The translations under genes and the position numbers were made by a program. Of a stretch of DNA of 64,000 bases, positions 49,001 through 60,600 are shown piece after piece. The stretch is from Camelus bactrianus (taxonomy: Eukaryota > Chordata > Mammalia > Artiodactyla > Camelidae). A model generated the notes under the pieces. That model was not told the origin of the DNA. It did not search any database and saw only the letters and a program-made list of their open reading frames with translations. The stretch spans positions 156,828,201 through 156,892,200 of the forward strand of contig NC_133541.1 in the NCBI RefSeq assembly GCF_048773025.1, read 5' to 3'. Within the stretch, counting starts at the first letter, position 1; the number at the start of each line of letters is the position of its first letter.

Positions 49001-50260
49001 TCAATTAGGTTGTTGGGAACACAAAGTTTCTTTTCAGTAGCAAACTCCACTCCATACATATATATGGGGAAGTACTAGCTCCAACTCGGTTTTACAGTGA
49101 AAACTGCAGGAACTTTAAACAGGCACTAGGAAACAGACTGAGAAACCAGAGTAAAATGTCAACTGCAACCCGTTCCCTTGGTTCTAGATGAACGATCGCC
49201 TCTCTACATGCTCAGTTCTAAGAGATAAGTGTGTGTGAAAGCCATCCTTCACCTAGCTAGTTGGGAACACAAAGTTTCTTTTCAGTTGCAAACTCCACTC
49301 TATAAATATATATGGGGAGGTACTAGCTCCAACTCGGTTTTACAGTGAAAACTGCAGGAAATCCAAACCGGCACTAGGAAACACACTGAGAAAGCAGAGA
49401 AAAAGTGTCTCCTGCAACCCGTTCCCTTGGTGCTAGATGAACGAACGTCTTTCCACTTGCTCAGTTCTGAGAGATAAGTGTGTGTGAAAGCCGTCCTTCA
49501 CCTAGCTTGTTGGGAACACAAAGTTTCTTTTCAGTTGCAAACTCCATTCCATACATATATATGGGGAGGTACTAGCTCCAACACTGTTTTACAGTGAAAA
49601 CTGCAGGAACTTCAAACCGGCACTAGGAAACAGACTGAGAAAGCAGAGAAAAAGTGTCTCCTGCAACCAGTTCCCTTGGTGCTAGATGAACGAACGTCTC
49701 TCCACTTGCTCAGTTCTGAGAGATAAGTGTGGGTGAAAGTCGTCCTTCACCTAGCTTGTTGGGAACACAAAGTTTCTTTTCAGTTGCAAACTCCATTCCA
49801 TACATATATATGGGGAGGTACAAGCTCCAACTCGGTTTTACAGTGAAAACTGCAGGAACTTCAAACCGGCACTAGGAAACAGACTGAGAAAGCAGAGAAA
49901 AGTGACTCCTGCAACCCGTTCTCTTGGTGCTAGATGAACGAACGTCTCTCCACTTGCTCAGTTCTGAGAGATAAGTGTGTGTGAAAGCCGTCCTTCACCT
50001 AGCTTGTTGGGAACACAAAGTTTCTTTTCAGTTGCAAACTCCATTCCATACATATATATGGGGAGGTACAAGCTCCAACTCGGTTTTACAGTGAAAACTG
50101 CAGGAACTTCAAACCGGCACTAGGAAACAGACTGAGAAAGCAGAGAAAAGTGTCTCCTGCAACCCGTTCCCTTGGTGCTAGATGAACGAACGTCTCTTCA
50201 CTTGCTCAGTTCTGAGAGATAAGTGTGTGTGAAAGCCGTCCTTCACCTAGCTTGTTGGGA
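46001..50260 (+). repeat. Nested 12-mer duplication inside the 55-mer unit (11-mer in copy 2)
   Basis: AATTAGG at 46021 and 49003 (2,982 bp) and GTGGGTGAAAGTCG at about 46,748 and 49,729 (2,981 bp) show a repeated segment. In the second 55-mer copy the same pair is 2,734 bp apart (59430 and 62164), because one CCTTTCCTTTG monomer present twice near 47,930 and 48,178 occurs once near 61,339. Confidence 0.8.
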
Positions 50261-51199
50261 ACAAAAAGTTTCTTTTCAGTTGCAAACTCCATTGCATACA
50301 TATACATGGGGAGTTACAAGCTCCAACTCGGTTTTACAGTGAAAACTGCAGGAACTTCAAACCGGCACTAGGAAACACACTGAGAAAGCAGAGAAAAGTG
50401 TCTCCTGCAACCCGTTCCCTTGGTGCTAGATGAACGAACGTCTCTCCACTTGCTCAGTTCTGAGAGGTAAGTGTGTGTGAAAGCCGTCCTTCACCTAGCT
50501 TGTTGGGAACACAAAGTTTCTTTTCTGTTGCAAACTCCATTGCATACATATATATGGGGAGGTACTAGCTCCAACTCGGTTTTACAGTGAAAACTGCTGG
50601 AACTTCAAACCGGCACTAGGAAACAGACTGAGAAAGCAGAGAAAAAGTGTCTCCTGCAACCCGTTCCTTTGTTGCTAGATGAACGAACGTCTCTCCACTT
50701 GCTCAGTTCTGAGAGGTAAGTGTGTGTGAAAGCCGTCCTTCACCTAGCTTGTTGGGAACACAAAGTTTCTTTTCAGTTGCAAACTCCATTCCATACATAT
50801 ATATGGGGAGGTACTAGCTCCAACTCGGTTTTACAGTGAAAACTGCAGGAACTTCAAACCGGCACTAGGAAACAGACTGAGAAAGCAGAGAAAAAGTGTC
50901 TCCTGCAACCCGTTCCCTTGGTGCTAGATGAACGAACGTCTCTCCACTTGCTCAGTTCTGAGAGATAAGTGTGTGTGAAAGCCGTTCTTCACATAGCTTG
51001 TTGGGAACACAAAGTTTCTTTTCAGTTGCAAACTCCATTGCATACATATATATGGGGAGGTACAAGTTCCAACTCGGTTTTACAGTGAAAACTGTAGGAA
51101 CTTCAAACCGGCACTAGGAAACAGACTGAGAAAGCAGAGAAAAGTGTCTCCTGCAACCCGTTCCCTTGGTGCTAGATGAACGAACGTCTCTCCACTTGC

Positions 51200-52700
51200 T
51201 CAGTTCTGAGAGATGAGTCTGTGTGAAAGCCGTCCTTCACCTAGCTTGTTGGGAACACAAAGTTTCTTTTCAGTTGCAAACTCCATTGCATACATATATA
51301 TGGGGAGGTACAAGCTCCAACTCGGTTTTACAGTGAAAACTGTAGGAACTTCAAACCGGCACTAGGAAACAGAGTGAGAAAGCAGAGAAAAGTGTCTCCT
51401 GCAACCCGTTCCCTTGGTGCTAGATGAACGAACGTCTCTCCACTTGCTCAGTTCTGAGAGATAAGTGTGTGTGAAAGCCGTCCTTCACCAAGCTTGTTGG
51501 GAACACAAAGTTTCTTTTCAGTTGCAAACTCCATTGCATACATATATATGGGGAGGTACAAGCTCCAACTCGGTTTTACAGTGAAAACTGCAGGAACTTC
51601 AAACCGTCCCTAGGAAACAGACTCAGAAAGCAGAGAAAAAGTGTCTCCTGCAACCCGTTCCCTTGGTGCTAGATGAACGAACGTTTCTCCACTTGCTCAG
51701 TTCTGAGAGATAAGTGTGTGTGAAAGCCGTCCTTCACCTAGCTTGTTGGGAACACAAAGTTTCTTTTAAGTTGCAAACACCATTCCATACATATATATGG
51801 GGAGGTACAAGCTCCAACTCGGTTTTACAGTGAAAACTGCAGGAACTTCAAACCGGCACTAGGAAACAGACTGAGAAAGCAGAGAAAAGTGTCTCCTGCC
51901 ACCCGTTCCCTTGGTGCTAGATGAACGAACGTCTCTCCACTTGCTCAGTTCTGAGAGATAAGTGTGTGTGAAAGCCGTCATTCACCTAGCTTGTTGGGAA
52001 CACAAAGTTTCTTTTCAGTTGCAAACTCCATTGCATAAATATATATGGGGAGGTACAAGCTCCAACTCGGTTTTACAGTGAAAACTGCAGGAACTTCAAA
52101 CCGGCACTAGGAAACAGACTGAGAAAGCAGAGAAAAGTGTCTCCTGCAACCCGTTCTCTTGGTGCTAGATGAACGAACGTCTCTCCACTTGCTCAGTTCT
52201 GAGAGATAAGTGTGTGTGAAAGCCGTCCTTCACGAAGCTTGTTGGGAACACAAAGTTTCTTTTCAGTTGCAAACTCCATTCCATACATATATATGGGGAG
52301 GTATAGCTCCAACTCGGTTTTAGAGTGAAAACTGCAGGAAATTCAAACCGGCACTAGGAAACAGACTTAGAAACCAGAGAAAAGTGTCTCCTGCAAACCG
52401 TTCCCTTGGTGCTTGATGAACGATCGTCTCTCTACATGCTCAGTTCTGAGAGATAAGTGTGTGTGAAAGCCGTCCTTCACCTAGCTTGTTGGGAACACAA
52501 AGTTTCTTTTCAGTTGCAAACTCCATTCCATACATATATATGGGGAGGTACCAGCTCCAACTCGGTTTAACAGTGAAAACTGAAGGAACTTCAAACCGGC
52601 ACTAGGAAACAGACTGAGAAAGCAGAGAAAAAGTGTCTCCTGCAACCCGTTCCCTTGGTGCTAGATGAACGAACGTCTCTCCACTTGCTCAGTTCTGAGA
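51200..52700 (+). repeat. Segment homologous to 40,270-41,770 (offset 10,931 bp)
   Basis: The rare GAGATGAGTCTG monomer is at 51,208 (40,277 + 10,931), TTCACCAAGC at about 51,486 (40,555), AACGTTTCTC at about 51,675, GACTCAGAAAG and the CTGCCACCC monomer. ACGAAG at 52232 corresponds to 41301. Both segments lie inside or next to the first 55-mer unit, so they are an older 44-mer-spaced duplication nested within it. AAAGCCGTCC replaces AAAGTCGTCC near 51,225. Confidence 0.78.
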
Positions 52701-53143
52701 GATAAGTGTGTGTGAAAGCCGTCCTTCACCTAGCTTGTTGGGAACACAAAGTTTCTTTTAAGTTGCAAACACCATTCCATACATATATATGGGGAGGTAC
52801 AAGTTCCAACTCGGTTTTACAGTGAAAACTGCAGGAACTTCAAACCGGCACTAGGAAACAGACTGAGAAAGCAGAGAAAAGTGTCTCCTGCCACCCGTTC
52901 CCTTGGTGCTAGATGAACGAACGTCTCTCCACTTGCTCAGTTCTGAGAGATAAGTGTGTGTGAAAGCCGTCATTCACCAAGCTTGTTGGGAACACAAAGT
53001 TTCTTTTCAGTTGCAAACTCCATTGCATAAATATATATGGGGAGGTACAAGCTCCAACTCGGTTTTACAGTGAAAACTGCAGGAACTTCAAACCGGCACT
53101 AGGAAACAGACTGAGAAAGCAGAGAAAAGTGTCTCCTGCAACC

Positions 53144-54630
53144 CGTTCTCTTGGTGCTAGATGAACGAACGTCTCTCCACTTGCTCATTTCTGAGAGATA
53201 AGTGTGTGTGAAAGCCGTCCTTCACGAAGCTTGTTGGGAACACAAAGTTTCTTTTCAGTTGCAAACTCCATTCCATACATATATATGGGGAGGTATAGCT
53301 CCAACTCGATTTTAGAGTGAAAACTGCAGGAAATTCAAACCGGCACTAGGAAACAGACTTAGAAACCAGAGAAAAGTGTCTCCTGCAAACCGTTCCCTTG
53401 GTGCTTGATGAACGATCGTCTCTCTACATGCTCAGTTCTGAGATATAAGTGTGTGTGAAAGCCGTCCTTCACCTAGCTTGTTGGGAACACAAAGTTTCTT
53501 TTCAGTTGCAAACTCCATTCCATACATATATATGGGGAGGTACCAGCTCCAACTCGGTTTAACAGTGAAAACTGAAGGAACTTCAAACCGGCACTAGGAA
53601 ACAGACTGAGAAAGCAGAGAAAAAGTGTCTCCTGCAACCCGTTCCCTTGGTGCTAGATGAACGAACGTCTCTCCACTTGCTCAGTTCTGAGAGATAAGTG
53701 TGTGTGAAAGCCGTCCTTCACGAAGCTTGTTGGGAACACAAAGTTTCTTTTCAGTTGCAAACTCCATTCCATACATATATATGGGGAGGTATAGCTCCAA
53801 CTCGATTTTAGAGTGAAAACTGCAGGAAATTCAAACCGGCACTAGGAAACAGACTTAGAAACCAGAGAAAAGTGTCTCCTGCAAACCGTTCCCTTGGTGC
53901 TTGATGAACGATCGTCTCTCTACATGCTCAGTTCTGAGATATAAGTGTGTGTGAAAGCCGTCCTTCACCTAGCTTGTTGGGAACACAAAGTTTCTTTTCA
54001 GTTGCAAACTCCATTCCATACATATATATGGGGAGGTACCAGCTCCAACTCGGTTTAACAGTGAAAACTGAAGGAACTTCAAACCGGCACTAGGAAACAG
54101 ACTGAGAAAGCAGAGAAAAAGTGTCTCCTGCAACCCGTTCCCTTGGTGCTAGATGAACGAACGTCTCTCCACTTGCTCAGTTCTGAGAGATAAGTGTGTG
54201 TGAAAGCCGTCCTTCACGAAGCTTGTTGGGAACACAAAGTTTCTTTTCAGTTGCAAACTCCATTCCATACATATATATGGGGAGGTATAGCTCCAACTCG
54301 GTTTTAGAGTGAAAACTGCAGGAAATTCAAACCGGCACTAGGAAACAGACTTAGAAACCAGAGAAAAGTGTCTCCTGCAAACCGTTCCCTTGGTGCTTGA
54401 TGAACGATCGTCTCTCTACATGCTCAGTTCTGAGAGATAAGTGTGTGTGAAAGCCGTCCTTCACCTAGCTTGTTGGGAACACAAAGTTTCTTTTCAGTTG
54501 CAAACTCCATTCCATACATATATATGGGGAGGTACCAGCTCCAACTCGGTTTAACAGTGAAAACTGAAGGAACTTCTAACCGGCACTAGGAAACAGACTG
54601 AGAAAGCAGAGAAAAGTGTCTCCTGCAACC
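53144..54630 (+). repeat. Tandem dimer triplication (3 x ~496 bp)
   Basis: Dimers start at 53,144, 53,640 and 54,136, each an AAGCTT monomer (ACGAAG 53224, 53720, 54216) plus a TACCAGC monomer. The first two share private CTCGATTTTAG and GAGATATAAG variants. The third has the ordinary CTCGGTTTTAG and GAGAGATAAG, so the middle copy derives from the first. This cluster ends exactly where the second 55-mer copy begins. Confidence 0.87.
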
Positions 54631-57600
54631 CGTTCCCTTGGTGCTAGATGAACGAACGTCTCTCCACTTGCTCAGTTCTGAGAGATAAGTGTGTGTGAAA
54701 GCCGTCATTCACCTAGCTTGTTGGGAACACAAAGTTTCTTTTCAGTTGCAAACTCCATTGCATAAATATATATGGGGAGGTATAAGCTCCAACTCGGTTT
54801 TACAGTGAAAACTGCAGGAACTTCAAACCGGCACTAGGAAACAGACTGAGAAAGCAGAGAAAAGTGTCTCCTGCAACCCGTTCTCTTGGTGCTAGATGAA
54901 CGAACGTCTCTCCACTTGCTCAGTTCTGAGAGATAAGTGTGTGTGAAAGCCGTCCTTCACGAAGCTTGTTGGGAACACAAAGTTTCTTTTCAGTTGCAAA
55001 CTCCATTCCATACATATATATGGGGAGGTATAGCTCCAACACGGTTTTAGAGTGAAAACTGCAGGAAATTCAAACCGGCACTAGGAAACAGACTTAGAAA
55101 CCAGAGAAAAGTGTCTCCTGCAAACCGTTCCCTTGGTGCTTGATGAACGATCGTCTCTCTACATGCTCAGTTCTGAGAGATAAGTGTGTGTGAAAGCCGT
55201 CCTTCACCTAGCTTGTTGGGAACACAAAGTTTCTTTTCAGTTGCAAACTCCATTCCATACATATATATGGGGAGGTACCAGCTCCAACTCGGTTTAACAG
55301 TGAAAACTGAAGGAACTTCAAACCGGCACTAGGAAACAGACTGAGAAAGCAGAGAAAAAGTGTCTCCTGCAACCCGTTCCCTTGGTGCTAGATGAACGAA
55401 CGTCTCTCCACTTGCTCAGTTCTGAGAGATAAGTGTGTGTGAAAGCCGTCCTTCACCTAGCTTGTTGGGAACACAAAGTTTCTTTTCAGTTGCAAACTCC
55501 ATTCCATACATATATATGGGGAGGTACCAGCTCCAACTCGGTTTAACAGTGAAAACTGAAGGAACTTCAAACCGGCACTAGGAAACAGACTGAGAAAGCA
55601 GAGAAAAGTGTCTCCTGCAACCCGTTCTCTTGGTGCTAGATGAACGAACGTCTCTCCACTTGCTCAGTTCTGAGAGATAAGTGTGTGTGAAAGCCGTCCT
55701 TCACGAAGCTTGTTGGGAACACAAAGTTTCTTTTCAGTTGCAAACTCCATTCCATACATATATATGGGGACGTATAGCTCCAACTCGGTTTTAGAGTGAA
55801 AACTGCAGGAAATTCAAACCGGCACTAGGAAACAGACTTAGAAACCAGAGAAAAGTGTCTCCTGCAAACCGTTCCCTTGGTGCTTGATGAACGATCGTCT
55901 CTCTACATGCTCAGTTCTGAGAGAAAAGTGTGTGTGAAAGCCGTCCTTCACCTAGCTTGTTGGGAACACAAAGTTTCTTTTCAGTTGCAAACTCCATTCC
56001 ATACATATATATGGGGAGGTACCAGCTCCAACTCGGTTTAACAGTGAAAACTGAAGGAACTTCATACCGGCACTAGGAAACAGACTGAGAAAGCAGAGAA
56101 AAAGTGTCTCCTGCAACCCGTTCCCTTGGTGCTAGATGAACGAACGTCTCTCCACTTGCTCAGTTCTGAGAGATAAGTGTGTGTGAAAGCCGTCCTTCAC
56201 CTAGCTTGTTGGGAACACAAAGTTTCTTTTCAGTTGCAAACTCCATTCCATACATATATATGGGGAGGTACCAGCTCCAACTCGGTTTAACAGTGAAAAC
56301 TGAAGGAACTTCAAACCGGCACTAGGAAACAGACTGAGAAAGCAGAGAAAAAGTGTCTCCTGCAACCCGTTCCCTTTGTGCTAGATGAACGAACGTCTCT
56401 CCACTTGCTCAGTTCTGAAAGATAAGTGTGGGTGAAAGCCGTCATTCAATTAGCTTGTTGGGAACACAAAGTTTCTTTTCAGTAGCAAACTCCACTCCAT
56501 ACATATATAAGGGGAGGTACTAGCTCCAAATCGGTTTTACAGTGAAAACTGCAGGAACTTTAAACAGGCACTAGGAAACAGACTGAGAAACCAGAGTAAA
56601 AGTGTCAACTGCAACCCGTGCCCTTGGTGCTAGATGAACGATCGCCTCTCTACATGCTCAGTTCTGAGAGATAAGTGTGTGTGAAAGCCATCCTTCACCT
56701 AGCTAGTTGGGAACACAAAGTTTCTTTTCAGTTGCAAACTCCACTCCATATATATATATGGGGAGGTACTAGCTCCAACTCGGTTTTACAGTGAAAACTG
56801 CAGGAAATCCAAACCGGCACTAGGAAACACACTGAGAAAGCAGAGAAAAAGTGTCTCCTGCAACCTGTTCCCTTGGTGCTAGATGAACGAACGTCTCTAC
56901 ACTTGCTAAGTTCTGAGAGATAAGTGTGTGTGAAAGCCGTCCTTCACCTAGCTTGTTGGGAACACAAAGTTTCTTTTCAGTTGCAAACTCCATTCCATAC
57001 ATATATATGGGGAGGTACTAGCTCCAACTCTGTTTTACAGTGAAAACTGCAGGAACTTCAAACCGGCACTAGGAAACAGACTGAGAAAGCAGAGAAAAAG
57101 TGTCTCCTGCAACCCGTTCCCTTGGTGCTAGATGAACGAACGTCTCTCCAATTGCTCAGTTCTGAGAGATAAGTGTGTGTGAAAGCCGTCCTTCACCTAG
57201 CTTGTTGGGAACACAAAGTTTCTTTTCATTTGCAAACTCCATTCCTTACATATATATGTGGAGGTATAGCTCCAACTCGGTTTTACAGTGCAAACTGCAG
57301 GAACTTCAAACCGGCACTAGGAAACATACTGAGAAAGCAGAGAAAAAGTGTCTCCTGCAACCCGTTCCCTTGGTGCTAGATGAACGAACGTCTCTGTACA
57401 CGCTCAGTTCTGAGAGAAAAGTGTGTGTGAAAGCCTTCCTTCACGTAGATTGTAGGGACCACAAAGTTTCTTTTCAGTTGCAAACTCCATTCCATACATA
57501 TATATTGGGAGGTACAAGCTCCAACACGGTTTAACAGAGAAAACTGCAGGAACTTCAAACCGGCACTAGGAAACAGACTGAGAAAGCAGAGAAAAAGTGT

Positions 57601-60600
57601 CTCCTGCAACCCGTCCACTTGGTGCTAGATGAACAAACGTATCTCCACTTGCTCAGTTCTGAGAGATAAGTGTGTGTGACAGCCGAACTTCAACAGGCTT
57701 TTTGGGTACACAAAGTTTCTTTTCAGTTGCAAACTCCATTCCATACATATATATGGGTAGGTACTAGCTCCAACTCGGTTTTAGTGTGAAAACTGCAGGA
57801 AATTCAAACCGGCACTAGGAAAAAGACATAGAAACCAGAGAAAAGTGTCTCCTGCAAACCGTTCCCTTGATGCTAGATGAACGATCGTCTCTCTATATGC
57901 TCAGTTCTGAGAGATAAGTGTGTGTGAAACCGTCCTTCACCTAGCTAGTTGGGAACACAAAGTTTCTTTTCAGTTGCAAACTACAATCCATATATATATA
58001 TGGGGAGGTACTAGCTCCAACTCGTTTTTACAGTGAAAACTGCAGGAACTTCAAACCGGCACTAGGAAACAGACTGAGAAAGCAGAGAAAAAGTGTTTCC
58101 TGCAAACCGTTCCATTGGTGCAAGGTGAACAAACGTCTCTCCACTTGCTCAGTTCTGAGAGATAAGTGTGTGTGAAAGCCGTCCTTCACCTAACTTGTTG
58201 GGAACACAAAGTTTCTTTTCAGTTGCAAACTCCATTCCATACATATATATGGGGAGGTACCAGCTCCAACTCGGTTTAACAGTGAAAACTGAAGGAACTT
58301 CAAACCGGCACTAGGAAACAGACTGAGAAAGCAGAGAAAAAGTGTGTCCTGCAACCCGTTCCCTTGGTGCTAGATGAACGAACGTCTCTCCACTTGCTCA
58401 GTTCTGAGAGATAAATGTGTGTGAAAGCCGTCCTTCAACTAGCTTGTTGGGAACACAAAGTTTCTTTTCAGTTGCAAACTCCATTCCATACATATATATG
58501 GGGAGGTATAGCTCCAACTCGGTTTTACAGTGCAAACTGCAGGAACTTCAAACCGGCACTAGGAAACAGACTGAGAAAGCAGAGAAAAAGTGTCTCCTGC
58601 AACCCGTTCCCTTGGTGCTAGATGAACGAACGTCTCTCCACTTGCTCAGTTCTGAAAGATAAGTGTGGGTGAAAGCCGTCCTTCAATTAGCTTGTTGGGA
58701 ACACAAAGTTTCTTTTCAGTAGCAAACTCCACTCCATACATATATAAGGGGAGGTACTAGCTCCAACTCGGTTTTACAGAGAAAACTGCAGGAACTTCAA
58801 ACCGGCACTAGGAAAGAGACTGAGAAAGCAGAGAAAAAGTGTCTCCTGCAACCCGTCCCCTTGGTGCTAGATGAACAAACGTATCTCCACTTGATCAGTT
58901 CTGAGAGATAAGTGTGTGTGACAGCCGAACTTCAACTAGCTTTTTGGGTACAGAAAGTTTCTTTTCAGTTGCAAACTCCATTCCATACATATATATGTTT
59001 AGGTACTAGCTCCAACTCGGTTTTAGTGTGAAAACTGCAGGAAATTCAAACCGGCACTTGGAAACAGACATAGAAACCAGAGAAAAATGTCTCCTGCAAA
59101 CCTTTCCCTTGATGCTAGATGAACGAACGTCTCTCCACTTGCTCAGTTCTGAGAGATAAGTGTGTGTGAAAGCCGTCCTTCACCTAGCTTGTTGGGAACA
59201 CAAAGTTTCTTTTCAGTTGCAAACTCCATTCCATACATATATATGGGGAGGTACAAGTTCCAACACGGTTTTACAGTGAAAACTGCAGGAACTTCTAACC
59301 GGCACTAGGAAACAGACTGAGAAAGCAGAGAAAAGTGTCTCCTGCAACCCGTTCCCTTGGTGCTAGATGAACGAACGTCTCTCCACTTGCTCAGTTCTAA
59401 AAGATAAGTGTGTGTTAAAGCCGTCCTTCAATTAGGTTGTTGGGAACACAAAGTTTCTTTTCAGTAGCAAACTCCACTCCATACATATATATGGGGAAGT
59501 ACTAGCTCCAACTCGGTTTTACAGTGAAAACTGCAGGAACTTTAAACAGGCACTAGGAAACAGACTGAGAAACCAGAGTAAAAGTGTCAACTGCAACCCG
59601 TTCCCTTGGTTCTAGATGAACGATCGCCTCTCTACATGCTCAGTTCTAAGAGATAAGTGTGTGTGAAAGCCATCCTTCACCTAGCTAGTTGGGAACACAA
59701 AGTTTCTTTTCAGTTGCAAACTCCACTCTATAAATATATATGGGGAGGTACTAGCTCCAACTCGGTTTTACAGTGAAAACTGCAGGAAATCCAAACCGGC
59801 ACTAGGAAACACACTGAGAAAGCAGAGAAAAAGTGTCTCCTTCAACCCGTTCCCTTGGTGCTAGATGAACGAACGTCTTTCCACTTGCTCAGTTCTGAGA
59901 GATAAATGTGTGTGAAAGCCGTCCTTCACCTAGCTTGTTGGGAACACAAAGTTTCTTTTCAGTTGCAAACTCCATTCCATACATATATATGGGGAGGTAC
60001 TAGCTCCAACACTGTTTTACAGTGAAAACTGCAGGAACTTCAAACCGGCACTAGGAAACAGACTGAGAAAGCAGAGAAAAAGTGTCTCCTGCAACCAGTT
60101 CCCTTGGTGCTAGATGAACGAACGTCTCTCCACTTGCTCAGTTCTGAGAGATAAGTGTGGGTGAAAGTCGTCCTTCACCTAGCTTGTTGGGAACACAAAG
60201 TTTCTTTTCAGTTGCAAACTCCATTCCATACATATATATGGGGAGGTATAGCTCCAACTCGGTTTTACAGTGCAAACTGCAGGAACTTCAAACCGGCACT
60301 AGGAAACAGACTGAGAAAGCAGAGAAATAGTGTCTCCTGCAACCCGTTCCCTTGGTGCTAGATGAACGAACGTCTCTCCACTAGCTCAGTTCTGAGAGAT
60401 AAGTGTGTGTGAAAGCCGTCCTTCACCTAGCTTGTTGGGAACACAAAGTTTCTTTTCAGTTGCAAACTCCATTCCATACATATATATGGGGAGGTACTAG
60501 CTCCAACTCGGTTTTACAGTGAAAACTGCAGGAACTTCAAACCGGCACTAGGAAACAGACTGAGAAAGCAGAGAAAAAGTGTCTCCGGCAACCCGTTCCC

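Larger units (their letters stand above)
40973..54630 (+). repeat. 55-mer HOR unit, copy 1 (13,658 bp)
   Basis: Markers recur 13,658 bp downstream: GGTATAAGC 41,122/54,780; ACGAAG 41301/54959 and 42045/55703; the palindromic CCATATATATATATGG 43,088/56,746; the 43,515/57,173 monomer with TTTTCATTTGC; the GTAGATTGTAGGGACC monomer near 43,785/57,443; and the rare CATATACATGGGG 50,298/63,956. Left of 40,973 the similarity stops (CTGCCACCC versus CTGCAACCC, and TACAAGC versus TACCAGC types). The copies abut, so this is a tandem HOR of 55 monomers rather than a dispersed duplication. Confidence 0.88.
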
